Of a stretch of 64,000 nucleotides of DNA, positions 37,335 through 46,230 are shown piece after piece. Under the pieces are notes generated by a model. It saw only the letters and a list, made by a program, of their open reading frames with translations, was not told the DNA's origin and ran no database searches. Each line of letters opens with the position of its first letter. The stretch's first letter is position 1. The position numbers were made by a program, and so were the translations under genes. The DNA is from Pseudoalteromonas luteoviolacea. GTDB taxonomy: Bacteria > Pseudomonadota > Gammaproteobacteria > Enterobacterales > Alteromonadaceae. The stretch spans positions 1,257,097-1,321,096 of the forward strand of contig NZ_CP015412.1 of assembly GCF_001750165.1 (NCBI RefSeq). Direction: 5' to 3'.

Positions 37335-38963
37335 ATGGCACTTAAAGACTTGTCTATTTCAAAGCAAATTGGGTTGAGCTTTGCGTCGATTTTTATGGTT
37401 TTTTTCGGGGTGAGCCTGATGACCTACAATGGTTTAAAGGGGATCAATGATGACCTTGAACTGATTGTACAAACCAGCATTCCATCGGTTGAGATAGTAA
37501 AAGATCTGCAAATTGAGATGGCAACCATTCGAAAAGATGAGTTTTTAATTGTGACCAATTCAGAGCACCCTGACATTAACGAATGGATAGTCGATCTGGG
37601 CGGTTTAAAATCTGGATTGAATAACAAAATTAGTACTTATGGTAACTTGAATGTATCAGATCAAGAACGTGCTCAGTTTCAAGCTTTTGAACGTGCTTGG
37701 CGAAAATATGCTTCGGCTACGTCTAGTTTCGATCGCTTGGTTAGATCTGGTGAAGTCAGTGAAGCAAATTCGATTGTTTTAAACAGTTATAACTTCTATT
37801 CAGAAGCAATGGATGAACTCACCAAGCTTAATAAAATTAATAGCGATAATGTCGGTATGGCTGAGACTTCAGCAGTTCGTGCAGTAAAAACAGTGATCAC
37901 AGTGATTGTTGTTTGTATAGTTGCATCTGCGGTGATGATTGCACTTATTTGTTTTGTGTTGAGTGGTGCGATTAGAAAGCCTTTGGAAAAGGCGAAAGAT
38001 CTAGCTGGTAGCATCGCTAATGGCGATTTAAGTTCACGTATTGATACACATTCGGTAGGTAATAATGAACTTGGCGCCTTACTTATATCTCTTGATAAGA
38101 TGCGAGCGCAGCTTAATGGTCTTGTTGTTAAGATAAATGACAGCGCTATCCAGCTGACAACAGCCGTAGAAGAAGTGAATATGATCTCGGCTCAAAACGC
38201 CACAGGCATGCAAAATCAGCAAAATGAATTACAGTCAGTTGCATCTGCGATGACGCAGATGCAAGCGGCAGTGTCAGAAGTTGCCAAAAGCACCGAAATG
38301 GGCGCTGAGTCTGCAAACCAAGCGAATGTAAAGTCTCGAGAAGGCAGTGCTGCACTTAAAAGTAATATTGTGCAGATATCGAGTGTGGCAGACACAGTGT
38401 CACATGCAGGAGATCTTGCGTACAATCTTGAGAAAAACTCACAAAATATTAATGTTGTGGTGGATGTTATTCGTGAAATTGCTGAGCAAACTAATTTGCT
38501 TGCACTGAATGCGGCAATTGAAGCTGCACGAGCGGGTACACAAGGGCGGGGTTTCGCAGTTGTTGCCGATGAAGTACGTTCCCTTGCACAGCGCACACAA
38601 GATTCCACAACTCAGATTGTTGAGATAGTGAGTGATTTACAATCCAAATCAAAAGAGACAGGTGAAGCGACAAGAACGTGTCAAAAGGGCATTGATATTT
38701 GTGTGCAGCAAACAGAGACTGTCAGCGATACCATTATTCAAATTGAGCAAGAGATTGACAGCATTGCAGCAATGAGCACGCAAATAGCTGCGGCATGTAA
38801 TGAACAGTCGGTTGTATCTGAAGAGCTTAATCGTAATATCGAAAATATTAATGTCGCGGCGGTTGAAATGACTGAAGGCGCTAATCAAACGTCACAAGCT
38901 TGCCATGAGATCAGTGAGCTTGCTCACGGGTTAAAAGCCAGTGTTGAGCAGTTTAAGCTATAA
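37335..38963 (+). CDS. Methyl-accepting chemotaxis protein
   Basis: This 542-aa chemoreceptor is taken from ATG 37335 ([11 protein letters not shown]...). An upstream ATG at 37320 and an earlier TTG in frame are possible, but the latter overlaps a terminator. It has a first transmembrane segment at about residues 12-33, a periplasmic four-helix-bundle-like region, and a second transmembrane segment near residue 190. HAMP follows ([19 protein letters not shown]), and the signalling tip contains [20 protein letters not shown] and [17 protein letters not shown]. Ligands are unknown. The C-terminus lacks a CheR-docking pentapeptide. Its leader contains a terminator. Confidence 0.9.
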   Translation: MALKDLSISKQIGLSFASIFMVFFGVSLMTYNGLKGINDDLELIVQTSIPSVEIVKDLQIEMATIRKDEFLIVTNSEHPDINEWIVDLGGLKSGLNNKISTYGNLNVSDQERAQFQAFERAWRKYASATSSFDRLVRSGEVSEANSIVLNSYNFYSEAMDELTKLNKINSDNVGMAETSAVRAVKTVITVIVVCIVASAVMIALICFVLSGAIRKPLEKAKDLAGSIANGDLSSRIDTHSVGNNELGALLISLDKMRAQLNGLVVKINDSAIQLTTAVEEVNMISAQNATGMQNQQNELQSVASAMTQMQAAVSEVAKSTEMGAESANQANVKSREGSAALKSNIVQISSVADTVSHAGDLAYNLEKNSQNINVVVDVIREIAEQTNLLALNAAIEAARAGTQGRGFAVVADEVRSLAQRTQDSTTQIVEIVSDLQSKSKETGEATRTCQKGIDICVQQTETVSDTIIQIEQEIDSIAAMSTQIAAACNEQSVVSEELNRNIENINVAAVEMTEGANQTSQACHEISELAHGLKASVEQFKL

Positions 38964-39027
38964 ATTATTTTTCTTGTTAACCAAAATGGATTAATTTAAT
39001 TTTTTAAGTTAATAGACTAGTATTTTA

Positions 39028-39058
39028 AAAGCGAGCCATAGTATGGTTCGCTTTTTTT
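39028..39058 (+). terminator. Terminator of the chemoreceptor gene
   Basis: AAAGCGAGCCAT/ATGGTTCGCTTT (12-bp stem with one G-T pair) is followed by a run of T. It lies 64 nt past the stop. Confidence 0.85.
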
Positions 39059-39245
39059 ATGAACTAAAATATTTGATTTTTTTTGTGTTTAATAGATGTC
39101 TATTAATAACCTTGCTGCTTAATAAATAGTGGTTAGTGATGGTGGTATTATTCGTATAAATTGTATTATTCCAGTTATTCTATTTTTTACATTGTTTAGT
39201 TTATAGAAGCTTGATTAAATATTTTAATAAAACCAAGGGTATAGT

Positions 39246-39908
39246 GTGGCTAGGTGGGTAATTGTATTTATTTTGATGATTTTTTCTTTTGCTATTAATG
39301 CAAAAAACTCCCAAAAAATCGTGTTGAATGTACCTTTGGTTGAGCAAGGAAAAAAGCTTTGTGGGCCAGCAACCATCGAAATGATTTTTAAGTATTGGGG
39401 AATAAAAGACTATTCACAGTATGACATCGCTGAGTCTATTTTACTTCAGTATGAAGACATGCCGATATTTGTTCGCTCAGGCGTGTTGAACAATTATCCA
39501 CGTAATTGGGCGGATTACCCTGGGACTAAGGTCACTTATTTACAGGGGTTTCTTCAGCGCTTTGGAAAAACACGCAGCATTACGTTAGATAAGGTGCGCG
39601 ATAACGTGGAAGATATTGATGAAAAGCGAGCACAGTTGTTCAACCATATCAAAGCTTATATTGCCAGTGGCATTCCTGTAATTGTATTTCAATATTGGGA
39701 GCTACCAAAATCGCAAAGCCATTACCGTGTCGTTGTTGGTTATGATGAAGCAAAGCGGCTTGTATATTTAAATGATGCTAAGGGCGCTCGGCGTGTAGTG
39801 CAAACTTACGAAGAGTTCTTAAATTTATGGAATGTAGAGCACCCTCGGCTGCGTTATTATGCGGTGGCGTTTAATACTGAGCGTAAAAAAATAAACATCG
39901 AGCTTTGA
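39246..39908 (+). CDS. C39-like peptidase domain protein, secreted
   Basis: This 220-aa protein has an N-terminal signal peptide (residues 1-18). A papain-like C39 core follows: catalytic cysteine in KKLCGPATIEM (Cys39), a helix MIFKYWG, and later SHYRVVVGYD with the likely histidine, then LNDAKG with the aspartate. Domains of this type cleave double-glycine leaders when fused to ABC exporters. Here it stands alone, without a transporter. The start is GTG 39246, with AAGG 7 nt upstream. An ABC exporter is not nearby. The target is unknown, and stand-alone C39 proteins are also seen as lipid-associated or cell-wall proteins. Confidence 0.75.
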   Translation: MARWVIVFILMIFSFAINAKNSQKIVLNVPLVEQGKKLCGPATIEMIFKYWGIKDYSQYDIAESILLQYEDMPIFVRSGVLNNYPRNWADYPGTKVTYLQGFLQRFGKTRSITLDKVRDNVEDIDEKRAQLFNHIKAYIASGIPVIVFQYWELPKSQSHYRVVVGYDEAKRLVYLNDAKGARRVVQTYEEFLNLWNVEHPRLRYYAVAFNTERKKINIEL

Positions 39909-39963
39909 AAGTATGGGCACTGTTTGCATTTGAGATATTTATGAGCGTGTAAAGAGGAGTTGT

Positions 39964-40389
39964 ATGATTAGAAAAGGGCTTGCATCCGATATTGAGCCTA
40001 TCTTAATGGTGTGGCGTGCTGCGTCTCAACAAGCACATCATTTTGTACCAGATAGTTTTTGGCGTGGTAGCCTCGATACTATACAGCAGGTGTATTTGCC
40101 CAGCTCAGATAATAGTGTATTTGGATAATCAAGAAATCATCGGTTTTTATGCTTTGGTAAAAAACACCCTTGCGGCAATTTTTGGTTTACCAAAAAACAA
40201 GGCCAAGGGGGAGGTAAGCAGCTTATTGTAGATGCAAAGTCCCGATGTAATACCTTGGCGCTCTCTGTATATCAGCGCAATGTTGCGAGCGTGGCATTTT
40301 ATCAGCAGCAAGGTTTTGAAATTATTGCACAAGACGAAGAACCGCTTACAGGGCAAGCGCAATTTATTATGAATTGGCAAGATATGTAG
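39964..40389 (+). pseudogene. Frameshifted GNAT-family acetyltransferase
   Basis: Three segments assemble a GNAT protein of about 141 aa. Frame 1 from ATG 39964 gives a canonical start (MIRKGLASDIEPILMVWRAA). Frame 2 from about 40115 gives VYLDNQEIIGFYALV. Frame 1 again from about 40186 gives QGQGGGKQLI (the acetyl-CoA loop), LSVYQRNVASVAFYQQQGFE and a terminal MNWQDM. The second break sits at an A6 tract (about 40192-40197) where A7 would restore the frame. The 426-nt span is divisible by three, so the errors compensate. The gene is broken or mis-sequenced. Confidence 0.78.
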
Positions 40390-40482
40390 ACCGCGTGATG
40401 GGGTTTTTTAAGCCCTTACTTAAGCGATGAATAGGAAAGAATAAAAAGTTGGGTGTTTTTTAAACTGTTTTTGTAAAAAAGC

Positions 40483-40510
40483 TCGACAAAACAGAATTTC
40501 AGTGTATCCT
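40483..40510 (+). promoter_or_regulatory. Probable promoter of the cold-shock gene
   Basis: TCGACA (40483-40488; five of six to the -35 consensus) and TATCCT (40505-40510; four of six) are spaced by 16 nt. Transcription would start near 40517 and leave a 5' untranslated region of about 130 nt, typical for cold-inducible cspA-type genes. Confidence 0.5.
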
Positions 40511-40650
40511 ACGCAGCGTATGAAGATATTTGATTTATTTGTTGTTGTTTGCTTAAGTTTCTGTTTTTGTCATAAAACCTAATTTTAGCCACTCACTTTA
40601 CTTCCGATACTGTACACATTTTTTTTAATTTTTATATAAATAGGTAATTT

Positions 40651-40860
40651 ATGTCTCAAGTAACAGGCACTGTAAAATGGTTTAACGAGTCAAAAGGTTT
40701 TGGCTTCATTGCACAAGAAAACGGTAACGACGACGTTTTTGTTCACTTCAGAGCTATCCAGTCTGAAGGTTTCCGTACTTTGACTGAAGGTCAAAAAGTA
40801 AGCTTTACAGTAACTCAGGGCGCTAAAGGTCCTCAGGCTGAAAACGTAACTGTACTTTAA
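40651..40860 (+). CDS. Cold-shock protein, CspA family
   Basis: This 69-aa single-strand nucleic-acid chaperone has RNP1 (KGFGFI, residues 15-20) and RNP2 (VFVHF, residues 29-33), and it ends EGQKVSFTV...AENVTVL. The length and motifs match CspA-family proteins that melt RNA structure in cold or growth transitions. A long T-rich 5' untranslated region lies between the candidate promoter and the start, and ATTTATG provides the start without a strong Shine-Dalgarno. It has a hairpin terminator. The gene is separate from its neighbours. Which CspA paralogue (constitutive or cold-induced) it is cannot be said. Confidence 0.93.
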   Translation: MSQVTGTVKWFNESKGFGFIAQENGNDDVFVHFRAIQSEGFRTLTEGQKVSFTVTQGAKGPQAENVTVL

Positions 40861-40872
40861 TCAGTTATGTCT

Positions 40873-40895
40873 AGGTGCGGCATCAAGCTGCACCT
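40873..40895 (+). terminator. Hairpin terminator of the csp gene
   Basis: AGGTGC/GCACCT, extended by GC/GC around ATCAA, lies 12 nt after the stop. A clear T tract is lacking. Confidence 0.55.
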
Positions 40896-41035
40896 TGCTA
40901 TTTCACACTCTCTTCTAATTTCTTGCTTTCCTCTTTACATTTTTTATTAGTTTTACTCCCTTCAATTAAATCATTTTTACTGTTAGTTTCTTAGCCACTC
41001 TATTTGCATATGTTGGCCCATTATATCGATTGACT

Positions 41036-41560
41036 TTAACGCTCGTTTTCAGGCGGAAGTTCTTTAATTTGTGCTATACCTGAGCCTATTTCGAGAATTT
41101 TCCTGCCGAGGTAATTGCCCGGCGCATTCGATATCCACACTTTTATCAAGCCGTCTCGCTTCATGCCCACGATGAGGTTGGGGTGTTTCCGGTTCTTATA
41201 TTGGCCAGTCCGCCTGTTAATAAAAGGCTTCATTTGTTGGATAAACTCATAACCAGCTTTGTTATCTATTTTTGCCTCGCCTACCCAAAAGAGTTCAGTA
41301 CTCAAGTCGTACCAAGCAATCACGACGGTATTCGGAAAGGGGATATCATATACAAAAGACAATGCTCCAGAGTCTTTCCAGCAACACCCTATTGCACCGG
41401 CTGGCACACTCCATGTTTCATCAAATGTGACTTCCCCTACCATAAGAATTGGCCCCTTTTCAGCGGCAACCCCTACGCTCATTTCTTCTACTTGATAACT
41501 TGAACTGCAACCCATGAGTAAACTCAGAGTACTGATCAAGATAATTATTCTTGCCGCCAA
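41036..41560 (-). CDS. DUF2931-type lipoprotein, putative immunity protein 3
   Basis: This 174-aa lipoprotein (lipobox LMGC, cysteine 18) is the last of three tandem paralogues. The DUF2931-like signs are a VPFP..V.IAWYDLSTELFW segment and a LIVGMKRDGLIKVWISNAPG stretch. It differs from copies 1 and 2 by a CCWKDSGALSF block and scattered changes, and is the most diverged. The start is TTG 41560, with AAGGAG 6 nt upstream. As a periplasmic lipoprotein behind a Tle1-type phospholipase gene, its likely job is to bind and neutralise the effector. DUF2931 assignment and role are inferences. Confidence 0.65.
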   Translation of the reverse strand: MAARIIILISTLSLLMGCSSSYQVEEMSVGVAAEKGPILMVGEVTFDETWSVPAGAIGCCWKDSGALSFVYDIPFPNTVVIAWYDLSTELFWVGEAKIDNKAGYEFIQQMKPFINRRTGQYKNRKHPNLIVGMKRDGLIKVWISNAPGNYLGRKILEIGSGIAQIKELPPENER

Positions 41561-41587
41561 TGTAGGCTCCTTCCTTGGTGTTTATCG

Positions 41588-42112
41588 TTAACGTTCGTCT
41601 TCAGGTGGAAGTTCCTTAATTTGTGCCATGCCTGAGCCTATTTCTAGAATTTGCCGGCCGAGGTAATTGCCCGGCGCATTCGATATCCATACTTTAATTA
41701 AGCCGTTTCTTTTCATGCCTACGATGAGGTAAGGGTGCTTTCTTGTTTTATACTGACCAGTTCTGCGGTCTATAAAAGGCTTCATCTCTTTTATAAACTC
41801 ATAACCAGCTTTGTTATCTATTGTTGCCTCGCCTACCCTGAATAGGTCTGTATCCATGTCATACCATGCGACAACGACTTTGCTTGGAAATGGTACATCA
41901 TAAACAAAAGATCTGGCTCCGCCATCTCCCCAGCAGCAGCCAATAGACCCCGCAGGTACAGTCCATTCGTCATCAAATAATACGGTACCAACCATTAAGT
42001 CAGCGCTACGTTCAGCACCAATTCCAACACTCATTTCTTTGACTTGATAACTTGAACTACAACCCATGATTAAAAACAAGATACCAATTGAGATAATTAT
42101 TCTTGTCGCCAA
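41588..42112 (-). CDS. DUF2931-type lipoprotein, putative immunity protein 2
   Basis: This 174-aa lipoprotein (lipobox IMGC, cysteine 18) has a TTG start at 42112 with AAGGAG 6 nt upstream, the same arrangement as copy 3. Its N-terminal half differs at residues about 30-48 (ERSADLMVGTVLFDDEW instead of EKGPILMVGEVT...). Its middle GDGGARSFVYDVPFP and C-terminal half match copy 1 nearly exactly. The 27-nt gap to the preceding copy is the same as the next gap. The array arrangement suggests duplication from a single ancestor. The role as effector immunity is inferred from neighbours. Confidence 0.65.
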   Translation of the reverse strand: MATRIIISIGILFLIMGCSSSYQVKEMSVGIGAERSADLMVGTVLFDDEWTVPAGSIGCCWGDGGARSFVYDVPFPSKVVVAWYDMDTDLFRVGEATIDNKAGYEFIKEMKPFIDRRTGQYKTRKHPYLIVGMKRNGLIKVWISNAPGNYLGRQILEIGSGMAQIKELPPEDER

Positions 42113-42139
42113 TGTAAGCTCCTTCCTTGGTGTTTATCG

Positions 42140-42664
42140 TTAACGTTCGTTTTCAGGTGGAAGTTCCTTAATTTGTGCCATGCCTGAGCCTATTTCTAGA
42201 ATTTGCCGGCCGAGGTAATTGCCCGGCGCATTCGATATCCACACTTTTATCAAGCCGTTTCGTTTGATGCCCACGATGAGGTAGGGTAATTTTCTGTCTT
42301 TATACTGACCAGTTCTACGATCTATAAAAGGCTTCATCTCTTTTATAAACTCGTATCCAGCTTTGTTATCTACTTTTGCCTCACCTACCCAAAAGAGTTC
42401 AGTACTCAAATCATACCAGGCTATGACTAACTGCTTTGGAAAAGGCACATCATAAACAAAAGATCTAGCTCCGCCATCTCCCCAGCAGCAACCTATTGCA
42501 CCGGCTGGTACACTCCAAGATTCATCCAGTGTTACTTCTCCAACCATAAGTATTGGGCCTTTTTCTGCTCCAATACCTACACCCATTTCTTTGACTTGAT
42601 AACTTGAACTACAACCTATGATTAATAACAATATACCAATTGAGATAATTATTCTTTTCGCCAC
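42140..42664 (-). CDS. DUF2931-type lipoprotein, putative immunity protein 1
   Basis: This 174-aa lipoprotein with cysteine 18 in the lipobox IIGC is the first of the array. It starts at GTG 42664, which lies within the last 16 nt of the effector gene, so translation of the two is coupled. Residues 30-50 agree with copy 3 (GPILMVGEVT), while the middle (GDGGARSFVYDV) agrees with copy 2, a mosaic pattern. In Tle1-type T6SS modules the immunity protein is periplasmic and binds the lipase. Location and lipobox are consistent with that role, but direct evidence is absent. Confidence 0.68.
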   Translation of the reverse strand: MAKRIIISIGILLLIIGCSSSYQVKEMGVGIGAEKGPILMVGEVTLDESWSVPAGAIGCCWGDGGARSFVYDVPFPKQLVIAWYDLSTELFWVGEAKVDNKAGYEFIKEMKPFIDRRTGQYKDRKLPYLIVGIKRNGLIKVWISNAPGNYLGRQILEIGSGMAQIKELPPENER

Positions 42665-44739
42665 TGTGGATTAACTCCTATGTTAAACACCTGCCAGCGC
42701 CCCTGACTGGATACGCAGTTGCTTGGGGTGTTATAAAAGATTTCCCGAATACCATTGTCGGCGACAAATTCTGCTTCATCTTCCACCGAGTAGGCAATGG
42801 TGTCGACAAAGCCGGCATACTTATGACTATGGTGAATATAATATTGATATAGCCACTGCCAATCTTGGCTTTTGACTCCGCCACGCATAGCTGCCTCGAC
42901 CGTCGATTTTAACTCATCGGGTAATTCATATTGATAAGTGCGTTTTCCATTTCTTTGATAAATGCTCGAAAGCGTATCAATGGGTAAAAATGGCACACCA
43001 TATTTAACAGCCTCTGCATACATGGCATGCAGTGCGTAGTGGGGCAGTTGATTATTAACTTGACGATACCAACGGGGCTTGTACGTGGTAATCACGGTAT
43101 TCTCAGGCCGTTTTTTAAGACGTTTATTTTTGTTTAATCCCGTGCCCATTTTTACAAAGGTAATGTCTATGCCTGGCCAATGATATTTTTGCTCAAGCTC
43201 CGCTTTTTTTGCGGCGAGGCGGGTATCATGATGTGGGTGTGATGGGTGCCCTTCAATATATTGTCGTGGGTATTTTATGGTGGTGCTATGGTGGCTGTAG
43301 CCTCCGCCGACATCCGCATGGGCACCGGGCAGCGTAATCTCTTGTATATTGCTGGCGGTATTGCCATCTGGTGTTTTTAAGCTGTGCAGAGGAAAGTTGT
43401 CTCGGCGCTCATCATAGGCAACGGGGTGGTAGACAAAGCCGGCAGAGTGCTCGTTAATATCTAAATTAACCAGATAGTCCAGCTTTTGCTTGGCATAATA
43501 CTCGTTATGGTGGTCGTCTCCATCCCCTCCTATGGAAGACACGGTATCAAAAGGCCCTAAAAATCGAATCATGGGGGTAATACCGCCCCAATAATCCGGG
43601 TTATTGCGGGTGATCTCATGAACTTGATTGACAAAGCAACGCGCCGCGGTGGCACCTCGGCTAAAGCCAAAAACGTCAATATGTACAAGCTGAATTAGCT
43701 TTGGTAGATCTGAAATGCAATAATCTTGTAATTCGTCTAAGCCACGCTTGACCTTGTCATCAAAGCTATTTGCAAAGGCCAAGTCCATGGTGTTATCGCT
43801 TTTATTATCTCTTGTTCCTATTCCTTCAACATAAGCTCGTTGAACAAAACTTTCATCGTACGGATACAACTCATACAACTTGGTGACATTGGTTGGCTCT
43901 TTGTCATCACCAATCACTTTATTGTCATTGGTGCGGTTGTTGCCGGTGCCGTCAAAAAAGAGCCCAAAGCTGGGTGGTTCGCTGAGAAGGCTAAGTTTGA
44001 CATGGCCTTCGCTGATGACTTGGTGATCAAGTAGCTGCACACCACCGCATTTACCTATATTGAGGGCTTTTAATTTATCTAGGCTTTTAAAGTCCTTGAA
44101 TGCCATATTGGGGATCAATACTTGCTCAGGGACGCCGAGTATTTTGGCGCTGAGACTATAATGGGTGTCATCTTCTAAGCGCGGAAACAGCAGTTGATCT
44201 TGTGTAAGGCCATTATTGCTTCGAGACAAAACGGTTGGGCCCCCGCGCATCACAATACTGATGGGGATTTTTCCTTCAATCGTCACGATAAGGCGTTGAT
44301 CGTTCAAATCAGGTGACTGGGTGTAATCGACGGGCACATGGGCCTGTGTATCTGGTGTAGCCGATGTGTCATGGTAACTGAGTGCCCCAGCGCTGCCTTG
44401 CAGTGCTTGTGCTCTGGGCATCGCGGTGGTTTTTTTTAGTACAATGAGTTCATCTTTGGTGGTGGCGTGCTTGGCATGGGCAATTAATACATGACCTTTT
44501 TTTTCTTTTAAAACCAGTTGAGTATCATGGGAGCTTCTAAGTTCACGCCATGTTTCTGGGGTTTTTATCACAACCCAACTACTGGCATGGGGCTTAAGCG
44601 CTTGGCGAATATCTCCGGGTAGTTTGGTGGCTGAATACAGCTCAGTCACCTGTTCGCCTTTAGGCTTGTCAAAGGCTTCTAGTTTTGTGATCAGATCTTC
44701 GATTCCTGATTGCGTATCAACGCGACTTTGCGCATACAT
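42649..44739 (-). CDS. DUF2235 (Tle1-type) phospholipase-like T6SS effector candidate
   Basis: This 696-aa protein lacks a signal peptide. The N-terminal 250 residues are of unknown fold and carry no PAAR or VgrG signature. Residues 257-480 form the DUF2235 alpha/beta hydrolase: FGLFFDGTGNN, the nucleophile elbow GFSRG (Ser360), LGPFDTV (Asp398) and PGAHADVGGGY (His474). This set matches Tle1-family phospholipases delivered by type VI secretion. The C-terminal 200 residues contain the typical LHAMYAEAVKYGVPF helix. Its stop overlaps the first of three lipoprotein genes. No T6SS genes lie in the window, so delivery is an inference. Confidence 0.8.
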   Translation of the reverse strand: MYAQSRVDTQSGIEDLITKLEAFDKPKGEQVTELYSATKLPGDIRQALKPHASSWVVIKTPETWRELRSSHDTQLVLKEKKGHVLIAHAKHATTKDELIVLKKTTAMPRAQALQGSAGALSYHDTSATPDTQAHVPVDYTQSPDLNDQRLIVTIEGKIPISIVMRGGPTVLSRSNNGLTQDQLLFPRLEDDTHYSLSAKILGVPEQVLIPNMAFKDFKSLDKLKALNIGKCGGVQLLDHQVISEGHVKLSLLSEPPSFGLFFDGTGNNRTNDNKVIGDDKEPTNVTKLYELYPYDESFVQRAYVEGIGTRDNKSDNTMDLAFANSFDDKVKRGLDELQDYCISDLPKLIQLVHIDVFGFSRGATAARCFVNQVHEITRNNPDYWGGITPMIRFLGPFDTVSSIGGDGDDHHNEYYAKQKLDYLVNLDINEHSAGFVYHPVAYDERRDNFPLHSLKTPDGNTASNIQEITLPGAHADVGGGYSHHSTTIKYPRQYIEGHPSHPHHDTRLAAKKAELEQKYHWPGIDITFVKMGTGLNKNKRLKKRPENTVITTYKPRWYRQVNNQLPHYALHAMYAEAVKYGVPFLPIDTLSSIYQRNGKRTYQYELPDELKSTVEAAMRGGVKSQDWQWLYQYYIHHSHKYAGFVDTIAYSVEDEAEFVADNGIREIFYNTPSNCVSSQGRWQVFNIGVNPQWRKE

Positions 44740-44919
44740 AACAGTCCTTGTTAGCTAATGATTTAGTATTATGCTATCACCAGTTGGGGACGGCTGTAAA
44801 TATTTTATAATATTTGTTAACTTCTGGTTTTGGGGGCGGAAGTTTTATCCGCAGGTGTATTTTTATACGGCGGATTCAGGTACAGTCATGGTCTATGTAT
44901 TATCAAGGAGATAGCCATC

Positions 44920-45720
44920 ATGACCCAGTTACCCATCTTTGTAGTTGATGCATTCACAAATACGAAATTTAAAGGTAATTCTGCCGCGGTTGTGCCATTA
45001 GAAGCTTGGATAAGTGATGAACTCATGCAGCGTATTGCTGCTGAAAATAACCTCTCAGAAACCGCCTTCTTAGTGAAAAATACGCCAAACAGCTATCAGA
45101 TCCGTTGGTTCTCTCCGTTAACTGAAATTGCGTTTTGTGGCCATGCTACCCTTGCCAGCGCATTTGTTTTGTTTAATCACCTTGGCGTCTCTGAGCGTGT
45201 CGAATTTACCACGCAAACGGTAGGTAGCTTAACTGTAACGCAAACGGCTGAGTCGAAGTTAGTTATGAACTTCCCGATGCAAATGCCTGAGCCTATATCA
45301 AACGTGCCAAGTGCGCTGCTAACGGGCTTATCAATTACGCCAAGCCAAGTACTTAAAAATCGCCAAGCGTATTTTGCAATTTATGATGATGAAGTCGATG
45401 TGCATCAAGTGGCTTATGACGCGGCACAATTAAAGCTACTGGCGCCTTTGGATGTGGTAGTGAGTGCGCCGGGTTCTGAACATGATTTTGTTTCTCGGTA
45501 TTTTTGGCCCGCGAATGGGGGCGAGGAAGATCCGGTTACCGGCTCAATTCATACCGGTCTTGCGCCGTTTTGGTCAAAACGTTTTGATAAGCAAGTACTC
45601 AAGGCCTATCAAGCCTCAAAAAGGGGGGGACATTTGGTGTGTGAGGTTGATTTTAGTACTGGGCGAGTCACCATCACCGGTGAAGCTGTACTGTACTTAC
45701 AAGGCCATATTTGGGTTTAG
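44920..45720 (+). CDS. PhzF family isomerase-like protein
   Basis: This 266-aa cytosolic enzyme is of the diaminopimelate-epimerase fold. It starts at ATG 44920 (AAGGAG 9 nt upstream) with IFVVDAFTNTKFKGN, and the catalytic glutamate lies in NLSETAF (Glu47). Further PhzF hallmarks are the WFSPLTEIAFCGHATLAS segment and GGEEDPVTGSIHTG. In phenazine pathways PhzF isomerises dihydro-hydroxyanthranilate, but most homologues act on other substrates, and no phenazine genes occur here. A longer open frame upstream from 44830 lacks a start signal. It is followed by a small membrane protein gene 41 nt on. Confidence 0.9.
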   Translation: MTQLPIFVVDAFTNTKFKGNSAAVVPLEAWISDELMQRIAAENNLSETAFLVKNTPNSYQIRWFSPLTEIAFCGHATLASAFVLFNHLGVSERVEFTTQTVGSLTVTQTAESKLVMNFPMQMPEPISNVPSALLTGLSITPSQVLKNRQAYFAIYDDEVDVHQVAYDAAQLKLLAPLDVVVSAPGSEHDFVSRYFWPANGGEEDPVTGSIHTGLAPFWSKRFDKQVLKAYQASKRGGHLVCEVDFSTGRVTITGEAVLYLQGHIWV

Positions 45721-45761
45721 CCTAACGTCTTATTTAAACGTGCTTTATTAGGGAGTAGTCA

Positions 45762-46229
45762 ATGGATAAAAAGCAGAAGTTTGCGATATGGGGTTTAATT
45801 TTTGTTGCGCTGATGGCGGCTGTGACCGTGGTTGCGCATATGTCATGTATCTGGCTTGGGGAGGCCTGCTATCGAGCGCAATTAGCGCCAAAAGAGGTGG
45901 TGGAGTCTGCTAAAAATGGTACCTTGTTTGCGCCAATTGCCACGGTAGTCATCTCGTTTTTGTTTGCTTTATGTGGTGCATATGCACTTGCAGGCGCAGG
46001 GCTCATTAAGCGCCTACCACTGACTTATATAGCACTGTGGGCCATTGGTGTATTATGCACCTTACGGGGGATAGTTGGCATTGGCTTTAGCCTAGTTTAT
46101 GTTGATATGGTGACGGTGTATTCTTTTGTCGCTACCATCATTTGGTTTACCTGTGGGGTTATAACGTGCTTTGCCATCAAATGGGGGCCAACATCTGCGT
46201 CGGCACCCAATAAGTCGGCACTGAACTAG
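45762..46229 (+). CDS. Small four-helix membrane protein, unknown
   Basis: This 155-aa inner-membrane protein has predicted transmembrane segments at about residues 9-27, 57-77, 88-108 and 118-138, and short charged ends. No conserved motif is recognised. It follows the PhzF-like gene by 41 nt on the same strand and is convergent with the DUF1624 gene (1-nt gap). The ribosome-binding site is AGGGAG. Possibly a DUF-type membrane protein of Pseudoalteromonas. Confidence 0.6.
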   Translation: MDKKQKFAIWGLIFVALMAAVTVVAHMSCIWLGEACYRAQLAPKEVVESAKNGTLFAPIATVVISFLFALCGAYALAGAGLIKRLPLTYIALWAIGVLCTLRGIVGIGFSLVYVDMVTVYSFVATIIWFTCGVITCFAIKWGPTSASAPNKSALN

Positions 46230-46230
46230 G

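Noticed and set aside
38216..38608. 130-aa minus-strand reading frame inside the MCP gene
   Set aside because: It is a shadow of the highly conserved MCP signalling domain, alanine/serine-rich and without a start signal.
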